Positions 7,600-15,235 of a DNA stretch of 64,000 nt are shown here, piece after piece (position 1 is the stretch's first letter; every line of letters starts with the position of its first letter). Origin of the DNA: UBA5336 sp038745855 (GTDB lineage Bacteria > Pseudomonadota > Alphaproteobacteria > Caulobacterales > Hyphomonadaceae). The stretch lies in contig JBCDLC010000011.1 in the NCBI GenBank assembly GCA_038745855.1, forward strand, positions 1 through 64,000, in the 5' to 3' direction. The notes under the pieces were generated by a model that was given only the letters and a program-made list of their open reading frames with translations, did no database searches and was not told the origin of the DNA. Position numbers and translations under genes: made by a program.

Positions 7600-8345
7600 G
7601 ACCGCATGGTCTCGAGAAACCGGTCATGGGTCAGGTCCACATGAAGCGGCGAGACCGATACGTAGCCGCCGTAGATCGCCTTGAGGTCGGTGCCGTCATC
7701 GGGATTGGACAGCGTGCCGCGATAGCCGATCCAGTAGTAATCGTTTCCCCTGAGGTCTTCGCGCTGTTCCGTGCGAATGATCTGCTCATCCCGGAAGCCC
7801 TGTCGGGTCATCTGGATCCCGGCCACATCGCCCGGTTCACGGTCTGGGAAGTTCACGTTGATCACCACATCATCGGGCCAGCCGTGCTCGAGGAGCTGTT
7901 TCAGGACCTGTGGGCCGAACGCTGCCGCCGTTTCCCACGGGCAGGAGCCGCGATGGCGGAAATTCTGGGACTGGCTGAAGGCCACTGAGGGGATCTTGTG
8001 CTGCATGCCGAACATGGCCGCGGCGATGGTGCCAGAATAGGTCGTGTCCTCGGCGATATTCTGGCCCTTATTCACCCCGGACAGGATGAGATCGGGCGGG
8101 CTGTCCATCAGGTCGCGCATGGCCAGGAGGACGCAGTCGGTCGGTGTGCCGGAAATCGCGTGGGTGGTTGCATTGAGGTGGCGGACGCGGACCGGCTCGG
8201 TGAGCGTCACCGCCCGCGCCTTGCCGGACTGCTCCACCTCCGGGGCGACAATGGTGATATCGTCCGACACGCTCCGGGCGATGGTCTCCAGAACTTTCAG
8301 CCCCGGGGCATGGATCCCGTCATCATTTGTCAGCAGGATTTTCAT
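7584..8345 (-). CDS. surE: 5'/3'-nucleotidase SurE
   Basis: A 253-residue metal-dependent nucleoside monophosphate phosphatase. The N-terminus MKILLTNDDGIHAPGLKVLE carries the paired Asp residues that bind the metal. SGTPTDCV, LSGVNKGQNIAEDTTYSGTI and IPSVAFSQ are the standard family motifs. The start at 8345 is fixed by the family MKILLTNDDG; an upstream in-frame start at 8390 adds nonconserved residues. It is the upstream partner of pcm and follows serS by about 140 bases. Confidence 0.95.
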   Translation of the reverse strand: MKILLTNDDGIHAPGLKVLETIARSVSDDITIVAPEVEQSGKARAVTLTEPVRVRHLNATTHAISGTPTDCVLLAMRDLMDSPPDLILSGVNKGQNIAEDTTYSGTIAAAMFGMQHKIPSVAFSQSQNFRHRGSCPWETAAAFGPQVLKQLLEHGWPDDVVINVNFPDREPGDVAGIQMTRQGFRDEQIIRTEQREDLRGNDYYWIGYRGTLSNPDDGTDLKAIYGGYVSVSPLHVDLTHDRFLETMRSWPSP

Positions 8346-8488
8346 GGAGCCGCCCGTTTCGCCATTTCCCCCGGATGCTCGAGAGGACACCCAACAGGTT
8401 TACGAGAGGTCCTTATTCCAGAGCCGGTGAGCCCACCACCCCTGCCCCTGCAGATAGCAGCGACTTAGCCCGCCACTCCGCCCGTCGC

Positions 8489-9805
8489 TCAGCCCGTGCC
8501 GATGACCTTCACGCCGCCCATATAGGGCACAAGGGCATCCGGGACGGAGAGGGTGCCATCGGCGTTCTGGTAGTTCTCCAGAACAGCGACCAGGGTGCGG
8601 CCGACAGCGAGGCCGGAGCCGTTGAGGGTGTGCACGAATTCCGGCTTCGGCTTCGGGGTCTCTTCACTGGGGGACGGGCGCCACCTCGCGTCCATGCGGC
8701 GGGCCTGGAAGTCGCCGCAATAGGAGCAAGAGCTGATCTCGCGATAGGTGTCCTGGCTGGGAAGCCAGACCTCAAGATCGTTGGTTTTGCGCGCGCCGAA
8801 CCCCATGTCGCCCGTGCTCAGCAGCATTCGCCGGAACGGTAGGTCGAGCCGCTTCAGGATCGTTTCGGCGCACTCGGTCATCCGCTCCAACTCTTCGAGG
8901 CCTTCGGCTTCGCTTCGGACGATGGACACCATCTCCACCTTGTTGAACTGATGCAGCCGGATCATGCCCCGCGTATCTCGCCCTGCACTGCCCGCTTCGG
9001 AGCGGAAACACGGCGTGTGGGCGGTGAGTCGCATGGGGAGCTGCGCATCGTCGAGGATCTGCTCGCGAACGGTATTCGTAAGCGAGATTTCCGATGTGGC
9101 AATCAGCCAGTGACCATCGGTTGTCTGGAAGGACTCTTCGCCGAATTTCGGGAGCTGTCCTGTACCGTGGAGCGCTTCGGGGCGAACTAGGAAAGGGGGA
9201 TTGGTCTCGGTGTAGCCGTGCTCTCCGGTCTGGATGTCGAGCATGAACGTCGCCAGCGCCCGCTCCATCCGCGCCAGGGCGCCGCGAAGCAGCACAAAGC
9301 GTGCGCCAGACATGCGGGCGGCCGCTTCGAAGTCCATGCCGCCCACGCCTTCGCCAAGGTCGACATGGTCCTTGGGTGCGAAATCAAAGGTGCGCGGCGT
9401 GCCCCAGCGCGATTGCTCGACATTATCCGCTTCGCCTGGCCCCTCGGGGACATCGGGAAGAGGCAGGTTCGGCAGGCCGGCAAGCAGATCGCCCAACTGG
9501 GCCTTGAGCGCAGTCTCGCGTTCGCCGGCGGTTTCGATTGTCGCCTTGGCCTTGGCGACCGCGTCCCGCAACTGTTCGAAGAGCGCCTCGTCGCCGGACG
9601 CCTTGGCCTTGCCAATCGCCTTGGAATTCTGGTTCCGAGCCTGTTCAGCCGCCTGTTTGTCAGTGACGGCGCGGCGGAGCTGTTCATCCAGCGCCAAAAT
9701 GGCCGCGACAGAGCTGTCGCCGAGCCCCGCCGAGCGGCTGTTCCATCCCCGCTGGAAGGGATCGGGATTGTCCCGAAGGGCGCGAAGATCGAACGGGTCG
9801 GCCAT
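8489..9805 (-). CDS. serS: seryl-tRNA synthetase
   Basis: A 438-residue class II aminoacyl-tRNA synthetase that charges tRNA-Ser. The N-terminal part (about residues 1-110) is the tRNA-binding coiled-coil arm (EQLRRAVTDKQAAEQARNQN). The catalytic domain shows motif 2 around TPCFRSEAGSAGRDTRGMIR and LHQFNKVEMV, and motif 3 around NGSGLAVGRTLVAVLENYQ. The length is normal. The order serS-surE-pcm on one strand is common in alphaproteobacteria. Confidence 0.96.
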   Translation of the reverse strand: MADPFDLRALRDNPDPFQRGWNSRSAGLGDSSVAAILALDEQLRRAVTDKQAAEQARNQNSKAIGKAKASGDEALFEQLRDAVAKAKATIETAGERETALKAQLGDLLAGLPNLPLPDVPEGPGEADNVEQSRWGTPRTFDFAPKDHVDLGEGVGGMDFEAAARMSGARFVLLRGALARMERALATFMLDIQTGEHGYTETNPPFLVRPEALHGTGQLPKFGEESFQTTDGHWLIATSEISLTNTVREQILDDAQLPMRLTAHTPCFRSEAGSAGRDTRGMIRLHQFNKVEMVSIVRSEAEGLEELERMTECAETILKRLDLPFRRMLLSTGDMGFGARKTNDLEVWLPSQDTYREISSCSYCGDFQARRMDARWRPSPSEETPKPKPEFVHTLNGSGLAVGRTLVAVLENYQNADGTLSVPDALVPYMGGVKVIGTG

Positions 9806-10021
9806 GGGTGCTCTCTCGGTCTGACGGTTGCCCTGGTAGGCTTTGGGGCGGGCTTTGCGGCGGTCTAGGCCGATCTTGCCGGCTTGTCATCCATGGGCTG
9901 GTGGCGGCTGGTAACGGTTGCTGGAGGCGCCCAGGTGATTGACGCCCCTTCTGGCTTCGGGCTTTCTCGGATTGGTGAGGGGCCGGCCGATATGGGCCGC
10001 TCGGAAGGGGAGGTGCGACCC

Positions 10022-10366
10022 ATGGCGGACGGAAAAGGTTTCAAGCTCCGCAGTTTCGGCAACTATACCAGCGCGATCATGGGCGTGGTCGGTGCGGGCT
10101 ATGGCTATTTCCAGGCGGCGCTCTCGGACTTCACACCTGTGCAGGGCGCGATAGCGCTCGGCCTTGCGGGGCTTGTGCTTGGCCGCGTCCTTGGGACGAT
10201 CCTGCGTTCGATCTTTCAGATGATCCTTGTCGTACTGGCGCTTGGTGTGGTCGCCTTCTTCTTCCGCGACGAGCTTGAGACCTGGCTTGGGTTCGATGTG
10301 TTTGCCTGGTTCGAGACCTTCATCGCCCCGATGCTCGGCGGAGAAGGTGACGGGGGCGAGACCTAG
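10022..10366 (+). CDS. small membrane protein, unknown function
   Basis: A 114-residue protein starting MADGKGFKLRSFGNYTSAIM. Hydrophobic segments at about residues 18-32, 43-60 and 64-86 (VQGAIALGLAGLVLGRVLG, IFQMILVVLALGVVAFFF) predict two or three membrane helices; the acidic tail ends GGEGDGGET. ATG 10022 is preceded at good distance by a GGAGGT-like site; earlier in-frame starts lack one. No known family was recognised. Its stop codon lies in the first unit of an 18 bp tandem repeat shared with the convergent gene. Confidence 0.6.
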   Translation: MADGKGFKLRSFGNYTSAIMGVVGAGYGYFQAALSDFTPVQGAIALGLAGLVLGRVLGTILRSIFQMILVVLALGVVAFFFRDELETWLGFDVFAWFETFIAPMLGGEGDGGET

Positions 10367-10408
10367 CCGGCCCTGGAAACCTAGCTGGCCGAGGAAACCT
10401 AGCCGGCC
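10362..10408. repeat. 18 bp tandem repeat spanning two convergent stop codons
   Basis: Units CCTAGCCGGCCCTGGAAA (10362-10379), CCTAGCTGGCCGAGGAAA (10380-10397) and a partial CCTAGCCGGCC (10398-10408). The TAG of the plus-strand gene is in unit 1 and the stop of the minus-strand gene is in unit 3. Confidence 0.8.
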
Positions 10409-11193
10409 CAGTCAGGACGGCGCTTTTCAAGGAAGGCGGAAAGCCCTTCGCGGCCCTCTTCACTGGCCCGGCGGGCGGCGATCCGTTTGGCCGTCTCCTG
10501 GCTCAGCGCCCGGTTGATTTCAACACCTGTCACGTCATGGACGAGCCGCTTGGCGTCCGCCACCGCACCGGGCGCTGTCTCAAACATCAGCGCCGAAAGA
10601 TGTTCCTCGATATCGGCCATGCCGTCGCCATCCTCGACCACGTATTGTACGAGCCCGATCCGCTCCGCATGGGCCGCATCGAAGCTTTCCCCCGTCATGA
10701 AGAGGGCTTTCGCCCGCCGCGGGCCGATCGCCTCGATGACATAGGGGCTGATCGTTGCCGGAGTGAGGCCCAAGCGCACCTCGGAGAAGCGGAACGTCGC
10801 CGTGCGCATGGCCACGGCGACGTCGCAGGCGGCCACAAGACCGGCCCCACCGCCCATGGCCGCGCCCTGGACGAGCGCCACGGTGAGTTGGGGCAAATCA
10901 TGGAGACGGCGCAGCATCTCGGCGAGCTCCAGCGCGTCGTCCTCGTTCTCTTTCACCGTGTATTGGGCGGCCGCTTTCATCCAATCGAGATCCGCACCCG
11001 CTGAGAAGGACTTGCCGTTGCCGCGCAAGACGACCATCCGCAGCCTGGTCTCTGGCCGGAGGTTTTCGAACGCGTCGGACAGTTCCCTAATCACGATCGC
11101 ATTGAACGCATTGTGCTTTTCAGGCCGGTTCAAGGTGACGATCGCGACACCACCGGGCGTGGCATCAAGGGTGATGGTCTCGTATTCCGCCAT
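10399..11193 (-). CDS. enoyl-CoA hydratase/isomerase family protein, methylglutaconyl-CoA hydratase-like
   Basis: A 264-residue crotonase. The oxyanion-hole segments are visible: KSFSAGADLDWMK near residue 65 and AAMGGGAGLVAACDVAVA near residue 110, followed by SEVRLGLTPATISPYVIEAI. The combination SAGADL.WMK with SEVRLGL.PATISPYV is typical of methylglutaconyl-CoA hydratases of leucine and acyclic terpene breakdown, so that is the best guess; other crotonase activities cannot be excluded. No other leucine-degradation genes are next to it. Confidence 0.8.
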   Translation of the reverse strand: MAEYETITLDATPGGVAIVTLNRPEKHNAFNAIVIRELSDAFENLRPETRLRMVVLRGNGKSFSAGADLDWMKAAAQYTVKENEDDALELAEMLRRLHDLPQLTVALVQGAAMGGGAGLVAACDVAVAMRTATFRFSEVRLGLTPATISPYVIEAIGPRRAKALFMTGESFDAAHAERIGLVQYVVEDGDGMADIEEHLSALMFETAPGAVADAKRLVHDVTGVEINRALSQETAKRIAARRASEEGREGLSAFLEKRRPDWAG

Positions 11194-11275
11194 GTCTCCG
11201 GCCTCCTTGCTGCGAGTTAGATCCTAGCGGAACCCCTGTGCGCGCGGAAGCGTCCGGGCGCGGGATAGAGGCTGG

Positions 11276-11307
11276 GGTGTGGGAGAAAGAAGGGCTTTTC
11301 CCACACC
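11276..11307. promoter_or_regulatory. inverted repeat in a divergent promoter region
   Basis: GGTGTGGG (11276-11283) and CCCACACC (11300-11307) form perfect 8 bp arms that extend inward with A/T pairs. It lies in the 235 bp space between the divergent crotonase and GH19 genes, so it is more likely an operator or leader hairpin than a terminator. The rest of this gap shows nothing recognisable. Confidence 0.4.
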
Positions 11308-11428
11308 GGCGCGCGCCCCGAGCCCAGCATTCGCTTGGGACGTGGCCGATGCCAACAAGACCTTATCCGACGGGGTGATCCATGGTGTAGTCTCCTGCCA
11401 TGGACAGACATCAACGATGGAGGCAGCG

Positions 11429-12541
11429 ATGATCGCACCCAGTCGGCAACAGCTCGACCAGATGACGACCTTCCGGCTCCACGAAGCCCACGTGACCGCA
11501 CTCACCGACGGCGAAGCGCTTTTCGAAGCCTTTGGCATCACCACAGACCTGCGCATGGCCCACTTTCTGGCCCAGGTGCTGGCCGAAACGATCGGTCTGT
11601 CGGCGGTGCGTGAGGATATGACCTATACGACGCCAGAGCGCATCCGCGCGGTCTTCGGCACCAGCCGCTTTCCGACCCTCGAAAGCGCGGAAGCCTTTGT
11701 TCGTCGTCCCCAGGCGCTTGCGGAGAAAGTCTATGGCGGACGGCTTGGCAATACACAGGACGGTGACGGCTGGCGGTACCGCGGCGGCGGGCTGATCCAA
11801 CTGACGGGCCGTGATAATTATCGCGAGCATGGGCGGCTTTCCGGCCTTCCCCTCGAAGCGCAGCCGGAACTGGTCGAGCAGCCTGAAGCGTCGCTTCGCG
11901 CGGCGCTGAGCTATTGGAAGAGCCTCGACATCAATACGTGGGCCGATCGTGATGATGTTCTTGCGGTCTCGCGGGCCGTGAACCGGGGCAATCCCCAATC
12001 GCGCGGTGAACCCCATGGCCTCAACGACCGGATCGAATACCTCCGCCGTGCCCGCCACGTGTTGAATGCGCCTGCCGGGCCGGCGCCGGCGGACGAACTC
12101 ACCATCGGTGACACCGGCGATGCCGTTCGGGCCCTGCAGGAAGATCTCCAGAACCTGACCTATCTTCTGGGCGCGGTGGACGGGGACTTTGGCCTGCAAA
12201 CCCACCGGGCCGTCAAACTCTTCGAGGAAGAGCACGGGCTCACCATAGACGGTGTGTTCACGGGCGCCGACAGGCAGGTGCTCGAAGCGGTGAAGAACCA
12301 ACCGGTCCGGGCTGCCGAGGATCGAGAGCGGGCCTTGCGAACGGTGACGGACGAGCCCCAAACCGATCCTGTCTCCCCCGAGGGGCCAGACGAGCCACCG
12401 GCCCCTGGCGAGCGTGAACCGGACTTACCCTCACGCCCAGGCACCCTGGAGCCGCCAACGACCCATGAGGCAGGCTCCAGTCCCAACGGCGGTTTTCTTG
12501 CGATGATCTTACGGCTGTTCGGGATCGGTCGCCGTCGGTAG
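11429..12541 (+). CDS. GH19-type lysozyme/chitinase with peptidoglycan-binding domain
   Basis: A 370-residue protein. The N-terminal ~215 residues match the glycoside hydrolase 19 fold used by phage endolysins: AHFLAQVLAETIGLSAVRED with the likely catalytic Glu, then GWRYRGGGLIQLTGRDNYRE. A peptidoglycan-binding repeat follows (GDTGDAVRALQEDLQN ... VDGDFGLQTHRAVKLFEEEH), then a Pro-rich linker and a short hydrophobic-basic tail (FLAMILRLFGIGRRR). No signal peptide is seen, so release could be through a holin, gene transfer agent or another route. I chose ATG 11429 because GGAGG lies six bases upstream; earlier ATGs at 11417 and 11279 are less likely. No other phage genes are near. Confidence 0.8.
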   Translation: MIAPSRQQLDQMTTFRLHEAHVTALTDGEALFEAFGITTDLRMAHFLAQVLAETIGLSAVREDMTYTTPERIRAVFGTSRFPTLESAEAFVRRPQALAEKVYGGRLGNTQDGDGWRYRGGGLIQLTGRDNYREHGRLSGLPLEAQPELVEQPEASLRAALSYWKSLDINTWADRDDVLAVSRAVNRGNPQSRGEPHGLNDRIEYLRRARHVLNAPAGPAPADELTIGDTGDAVRALQEDLQNLTYLLGAVDGDFGLQTHRAVKLFEEEHGLTIDGVFTGADRQVLEAVKNQPVRAAEDRERALRTVTDEPQTDPVSPEGPDEPPAPGEREPDLPSRPGTLEPPTTHEAGSSPNGGFLAMILRLFGIGRRR

Positions 12542-12558
12542 CAGTGGACTTGTACGCC

Positions 12559-12918
12559 CTACTCTGCCGCAGCCGGCACGATGGTCACGCTCTCTCCGCA
12601 GCCGCAGGCGTCGGTTTGGTTCGGATTGCGGAAGACGAATTTCTCGTGGAGCAGTGTTTCCTCGAAATCGACGACCGAGCCGAGGAGGAAAAGGACTGCC
12701 TTGGAGTCGATCACGATCTTTACGCCGTTATCTTCGACCACCTCGTCAAGGGCCTCGGGCGCTGACACGTAATCCATGACGTATTCCATGCCGGCACAGC
12801 CGCCATTGGTTACGCCGACACGGAGGTATCCTGCGCCCTTCTCATCCATGATGGACCGGACCTGCGCAGCGGCAGAATCAGAGAGGGATACAATCTTGGG
12901 TCTGGGTCGACGCGCCAT
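12559..12918 (-). CDS. sufA: Fe-S cluster A-type carrier SufA/ErpA
   Basis: A 119-residue HesB/IscA-family protein. The three conserved cysteines are present: NGGCAGMEY in the middle and ACGCGESV at the end. The family carries or transfers iron-sulfur clusters from the SUF scaffold to target enzymes. It is the last gene of the suf operon on this strand, separated from sufT by an SMR transporter gene. Assignment as SufA rather than ErpA or IscA rests on location. Confidence 0.92.
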   Translation of the reverse strand: MARRPRPKIVSLSDSAAAQVRSIMDEKGAGYLRVGVTNGGCAGMEYVMDYVSAPEALDEVVEDNGVKIVIDSKAVLFLLGSVVDFEETLLHEKFVFRNPNQTDACGCGESVTIVPAAAE

Positions 12919-12957
12919 GCGTCCAATGTGAGGAGCGGCGGCGCCCCGGTCAAGCCA

Positions 12958-13281
12958 TCATCCCGATGTGGTCAGACGCAGCCCGACGGCGCCTGCCAGG
13001 ATCATCGCAATAAAGACGAGCTGTAGCGGACCGATCCGGTCTCCGAATGCAAAAACGCCGATGATGGCTGCAGCGACAATTCCGACCCCAGCCCAGATCG
13101 CATAGGCAATCCCGACGGGCAGCACCTTCAGCGCCGGCGCCAGGAACCAGAAGCAGGCAGAATAACAGGCAATCGAGACCATGCCCCAGGTGACATTCTG
13201 GAACCCGTTCGAAAGCTTCAGGAAAAACGTCCCCGAAACTTCCAGGGCAATGGCCCCAGCCAGAAACAACCACGCGGACAT
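12958..13281 (-). CDS. small multidrug resistance (SMR) family transporter
   Basis: A 107-residue four-helix membrane protein. The first helix AWLFLAGAIALEVSGTFFLK has the membrane-embedded glutamate that is essential in EmrE, and LPVGIAYAIWAGVGIVAAA is the conserved helix 3. SMR proteins work as dimers exchanging cationic drugs, guanidinium or polyamines for protons. Substrate cannot be read from the sequence. It is embedded between sufT (12 bases upstream) and sufA (39 bases downstream), an unexpected position, and is probably cotranscribed with them. Confidence 0.9.
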   Translation of the reverse strand: MSAWLFLAGAIALEVSGTFFLKLSNGFQNVTWGMVSIACYSACFWFLAPALKVLPVGIAYAIWAGVGIVAAAIIGVFAFGDRIGPLQLVFIAMILAGAVGLRLTTSG

Positions 13282-13293
13282 GCTTTGCAGCCC

Positions 13294-13695
13294 CTAGAGC
13301 ATGTTCAGCGAGAGGCGGGCCTCGTCCGACATCCGGGACGGATCCCATGGTGGATCGAAGGTCAGACGCACCTCGACATCGCCGACGCCGTCCACGGTGC
13401 GCGCCGCACTCTCGACCCAGCCGGGCATGTCGCCCGCCACGGGACAACCGGGTGCTGTCAGCGTCATATCGATATCGACCTTGCGGGTCCCTTCATCGAT
13501 ATCGACCTTGTAGATCAGGCCAAGCTCGTAAATGTCGACGGGGATTTCCGGATCGTAGACGCTCTTGAAAGCGGCGATTAAATCGTCGGTGATGCGGTTC
13601 AACTCGTCCTGGGGGATCGACCCTTCAGCGTCGACCGGTGGCGCGCTGGCCGCTGCCACATCGATCATGTCCCGTGCCGTCATATCGTCAGCCAT
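13294..13695 (-). CDS. sufT: SUF system MIP18/DUF59 protein SufT
   Basis: A 133-residue protein. After a variable acidic N-terminus the DUF59/MIP18 core reads DLIAAFKSVYDPEIPVDIYE, LGLIYKVDIDEG, TLTAPGCPVAGDMPGWVESA, with the conserved Asp-Pro-Glu and the cysteine of APGCP. The family helps Fe-S cluster delivery. The ATG at 13695 overlaps the TGA of the upstream small frame as TGATG and is preceded by AAGGAA, so I prefer it over the GTG at 13698. Confidence 0.92.
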   Translation of the reverse strand: MADDMTARDMIDVAAASAPPVDAEGSIPQDELNRITDDLIAAFKSVYDPEIPVDIYELGLIYKVDIDEGTRKVDIDMTLTAPGCPVAGDMPGWVESAARTVDGVGDVEVRLTFDPPWDPSRMSDEARLSLNML

Positions 13696-13943
13696 CACTC
13701 GGCATTCCTTAACTCTAGGCGTCGTTCTGTCGTGTTGATGCGTTCTTTCAGTCTGTCCATTTCGGCGGTGCGGTACCGCCCACCGCCGCAGCGATGCAAG
13801 GGGCTTTGAACGAGAGTCCTAGGCCAAACGTTGCGCTGCAACACGCGGAATTTGGGGCCCCGTCGTTCATATTCAACGCCGCAGATATCAGACCGCAATC
13901 GCCCGCTGCGCTCGAGAACCGGAGTGTGCGAAGTATCTGACAT
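13695..13943 (-). CDS. possible 82-residue protein in the suf operon
   Basis: The 266 bases between sufS and sufT hold one open frame of 82 codons whose TGA overlaps the sufT ATG (TGATG), an arrangement that favours translation. The product is basic with several cysteines (DICGVEYERRG, LHRCGGG) and ends in a likely helix (AEMDRLKERINTTERRL). No Shine-Dalgarno sequence precedes ATG 13943, and the protein matches no family I know. It may be a real small gene, a decayed one such as a former suf accessory gene, or chance. Confidence 0.3.
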   Translation of the reverse strand: MSDTSHTPVLERSGRLRSDICGVEYERRGPKFRVLQRNVWPRTLVQSPLHRCGGGRYRTAEMDRLKERINTTERRLELRNAE

Positions 13944-13961
13944 CGTGAACGTTTAGCACAT

Positions 13962-15188
13962 TCACACCAACATGCCACGGGCACGGTCAAGCGCGCCGAC
14001 AAACGCGTCCACGTCGTCGTCTGTGTTGTATATGCCAAAGCTGGCGCGGGCGGTCGCGCTGACACCGAGATGGCCCATCAGGGGTTGGGCGCAGTGGTGC
14101 CCTGCACGGACGGCAACGCCATACCGGTCAAGGATCTGCGCAATGTCATGGGGGTGGGCGCCTTCCAGGCTGAACGCCAGAACCGCGCCCTTCCCTTCCG
14201 CTTCCCCGTGGACCGTGACACCGTTCACTCCGCGAAGCGCTTCCCGCGCACGGGTATAGAGCCTTTTTTCGTGGGCCTGGACGTCTGCGTTTGAGAACTG
14301 CTCTACCCAGTCGATGGCGGCCCCAAGCCCCACCGCCTCTATGATGGGCGGCGTACCGGCTTCGAAGCGGTGCGGCGCGGTGTTGTAGGTCACACGGCCG
14401 GTTTCGACGATCTCGATCATCTCTCCGCCGCCCTGGTAGGGCCGCATGGCGTTCAGCGTCTCGCGCTTGCCATAAAGAACGCCGATGCCCGTCGGCCCGT
14501 AGAGTTTATGCCCTGAGAAGATGTAGTAGTCGCAGTCCATGGCCTGGACATCGACGGGGAGGTGCACAGCGCCCTGGCACCCATCCAGCAGGACTTCCGC
14601 CCCGGCGGCCCGCGCGAGCCGCACGATCTCCGGCACGTCGGTCACGGTTCCGAGCACGTTGGACATATGGGTAAGCGCGACCATCCGCGTCCGAGGCCCC
14701 ATGGCGCCAGCAAGGGCGTCCATGTCCAGGCTCCCGTCCTCGTTCAGGCCCACCCATTTCAGAACGGCACCGTGCCGCTCCCTCAGGAAATGCCACGGCA
14801 CGATGTTCGAATGGTGCTCCATGATGGACAGCACGATCTCGTCGCCCGGTTGGATCGTCGCCGCCAGGCCGTTTGCAACGAGGTTGATCGCTTCCGTCGC
14901 GCCCTTGGTGAAGACGATCTCGTCGAGGCTCTCGGCGTTCACGAATGCCCGAGCTTTTTCCCGTGCCGCCTCGAACGCATCTGTTGTTTCGTTGGCCAAC
15001 GTGTGCAGCCCGCGATGCACATTGGCATAGGCGGTGCGCATCTGATCCGCCATGGCATCAATGACCGCGTTCGGTTTCTGGGCGCTCGCGGCATTGTCCA
15101 GATAGACTAGCGGCTTTCCGTGCACGTCCCGGGAGAGGATCGGGAATTCGTCGCGAATGGCATCAAGTTCGAGGGGGCGCTTTTCCAT
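13962..15188 (-). CDS. sufS: cysteine desulfurase SufS (class II)
   Basis: A PLP enzyme of about 408 residues that removes sulfur from cysteine for Fe-S assembly. Seen are VYLDNAASAQKP near the N-terminus, TKGATEAINLVAN, SIMEHHSNIVPWHFL, the PLP lysine in FSGHKLYGPTGIGVLYG, and the active-site cysteine in VAVRAGHHCAQPLM. These are class II (SufS) features. I chose ATG 15188 (MEKRPLELDAIRDEFP) because residues before it are not family-like; ATG 15191 is equally possible. It follows sufD by 47 bases. Confidence 0.95.
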   Translation of the reverse strand: MEKRPLELDAIRDEFPILSRDVHGKPLVYLDNAASAQKPNAVIDAMADQMRTAYANVHRGLHTLANETTDAFEAAREKARAFVNAESLDEIVFTKGATEAINLVANGLAATIQPGDEIVLSIMEHHSNIVPWHFLRERHGAVLKWVGLNEDGSLDMDALAGAMGPRTRMVALTHMSNVLGTVTDVPEIVRLARAAGAEVLLDGCQGAVHLPVDVQAMDCDYYIFSGHKLYGPTGIGVLYGKRETLNAMRPYQGGGEMIEIVETGRVTYNTAPHRFEAGTPPIIEAVGLGAAIDWVEQFSNADVQAHEKRLYTRAREALRGVNGVTVHGEAEGKGAVLAFSLEGAHPHDIAQILDRYGVAVRAGHHCAQPLMGHLGVSATARASFGIYNTDDDVDAFVGALDRARGMLV

Positions 15189-15235
15189 CATGGTGTCGAT
15201 GTAAGGTGGCACGCGTCGGTCGTCGCTGCGGCTGA

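Noticed and set aside
11429..12541. Prophage at the GH19 gene
   Set aside because: Neighbours are a crotonase and suf genes; no structural, integrase or attachment features.
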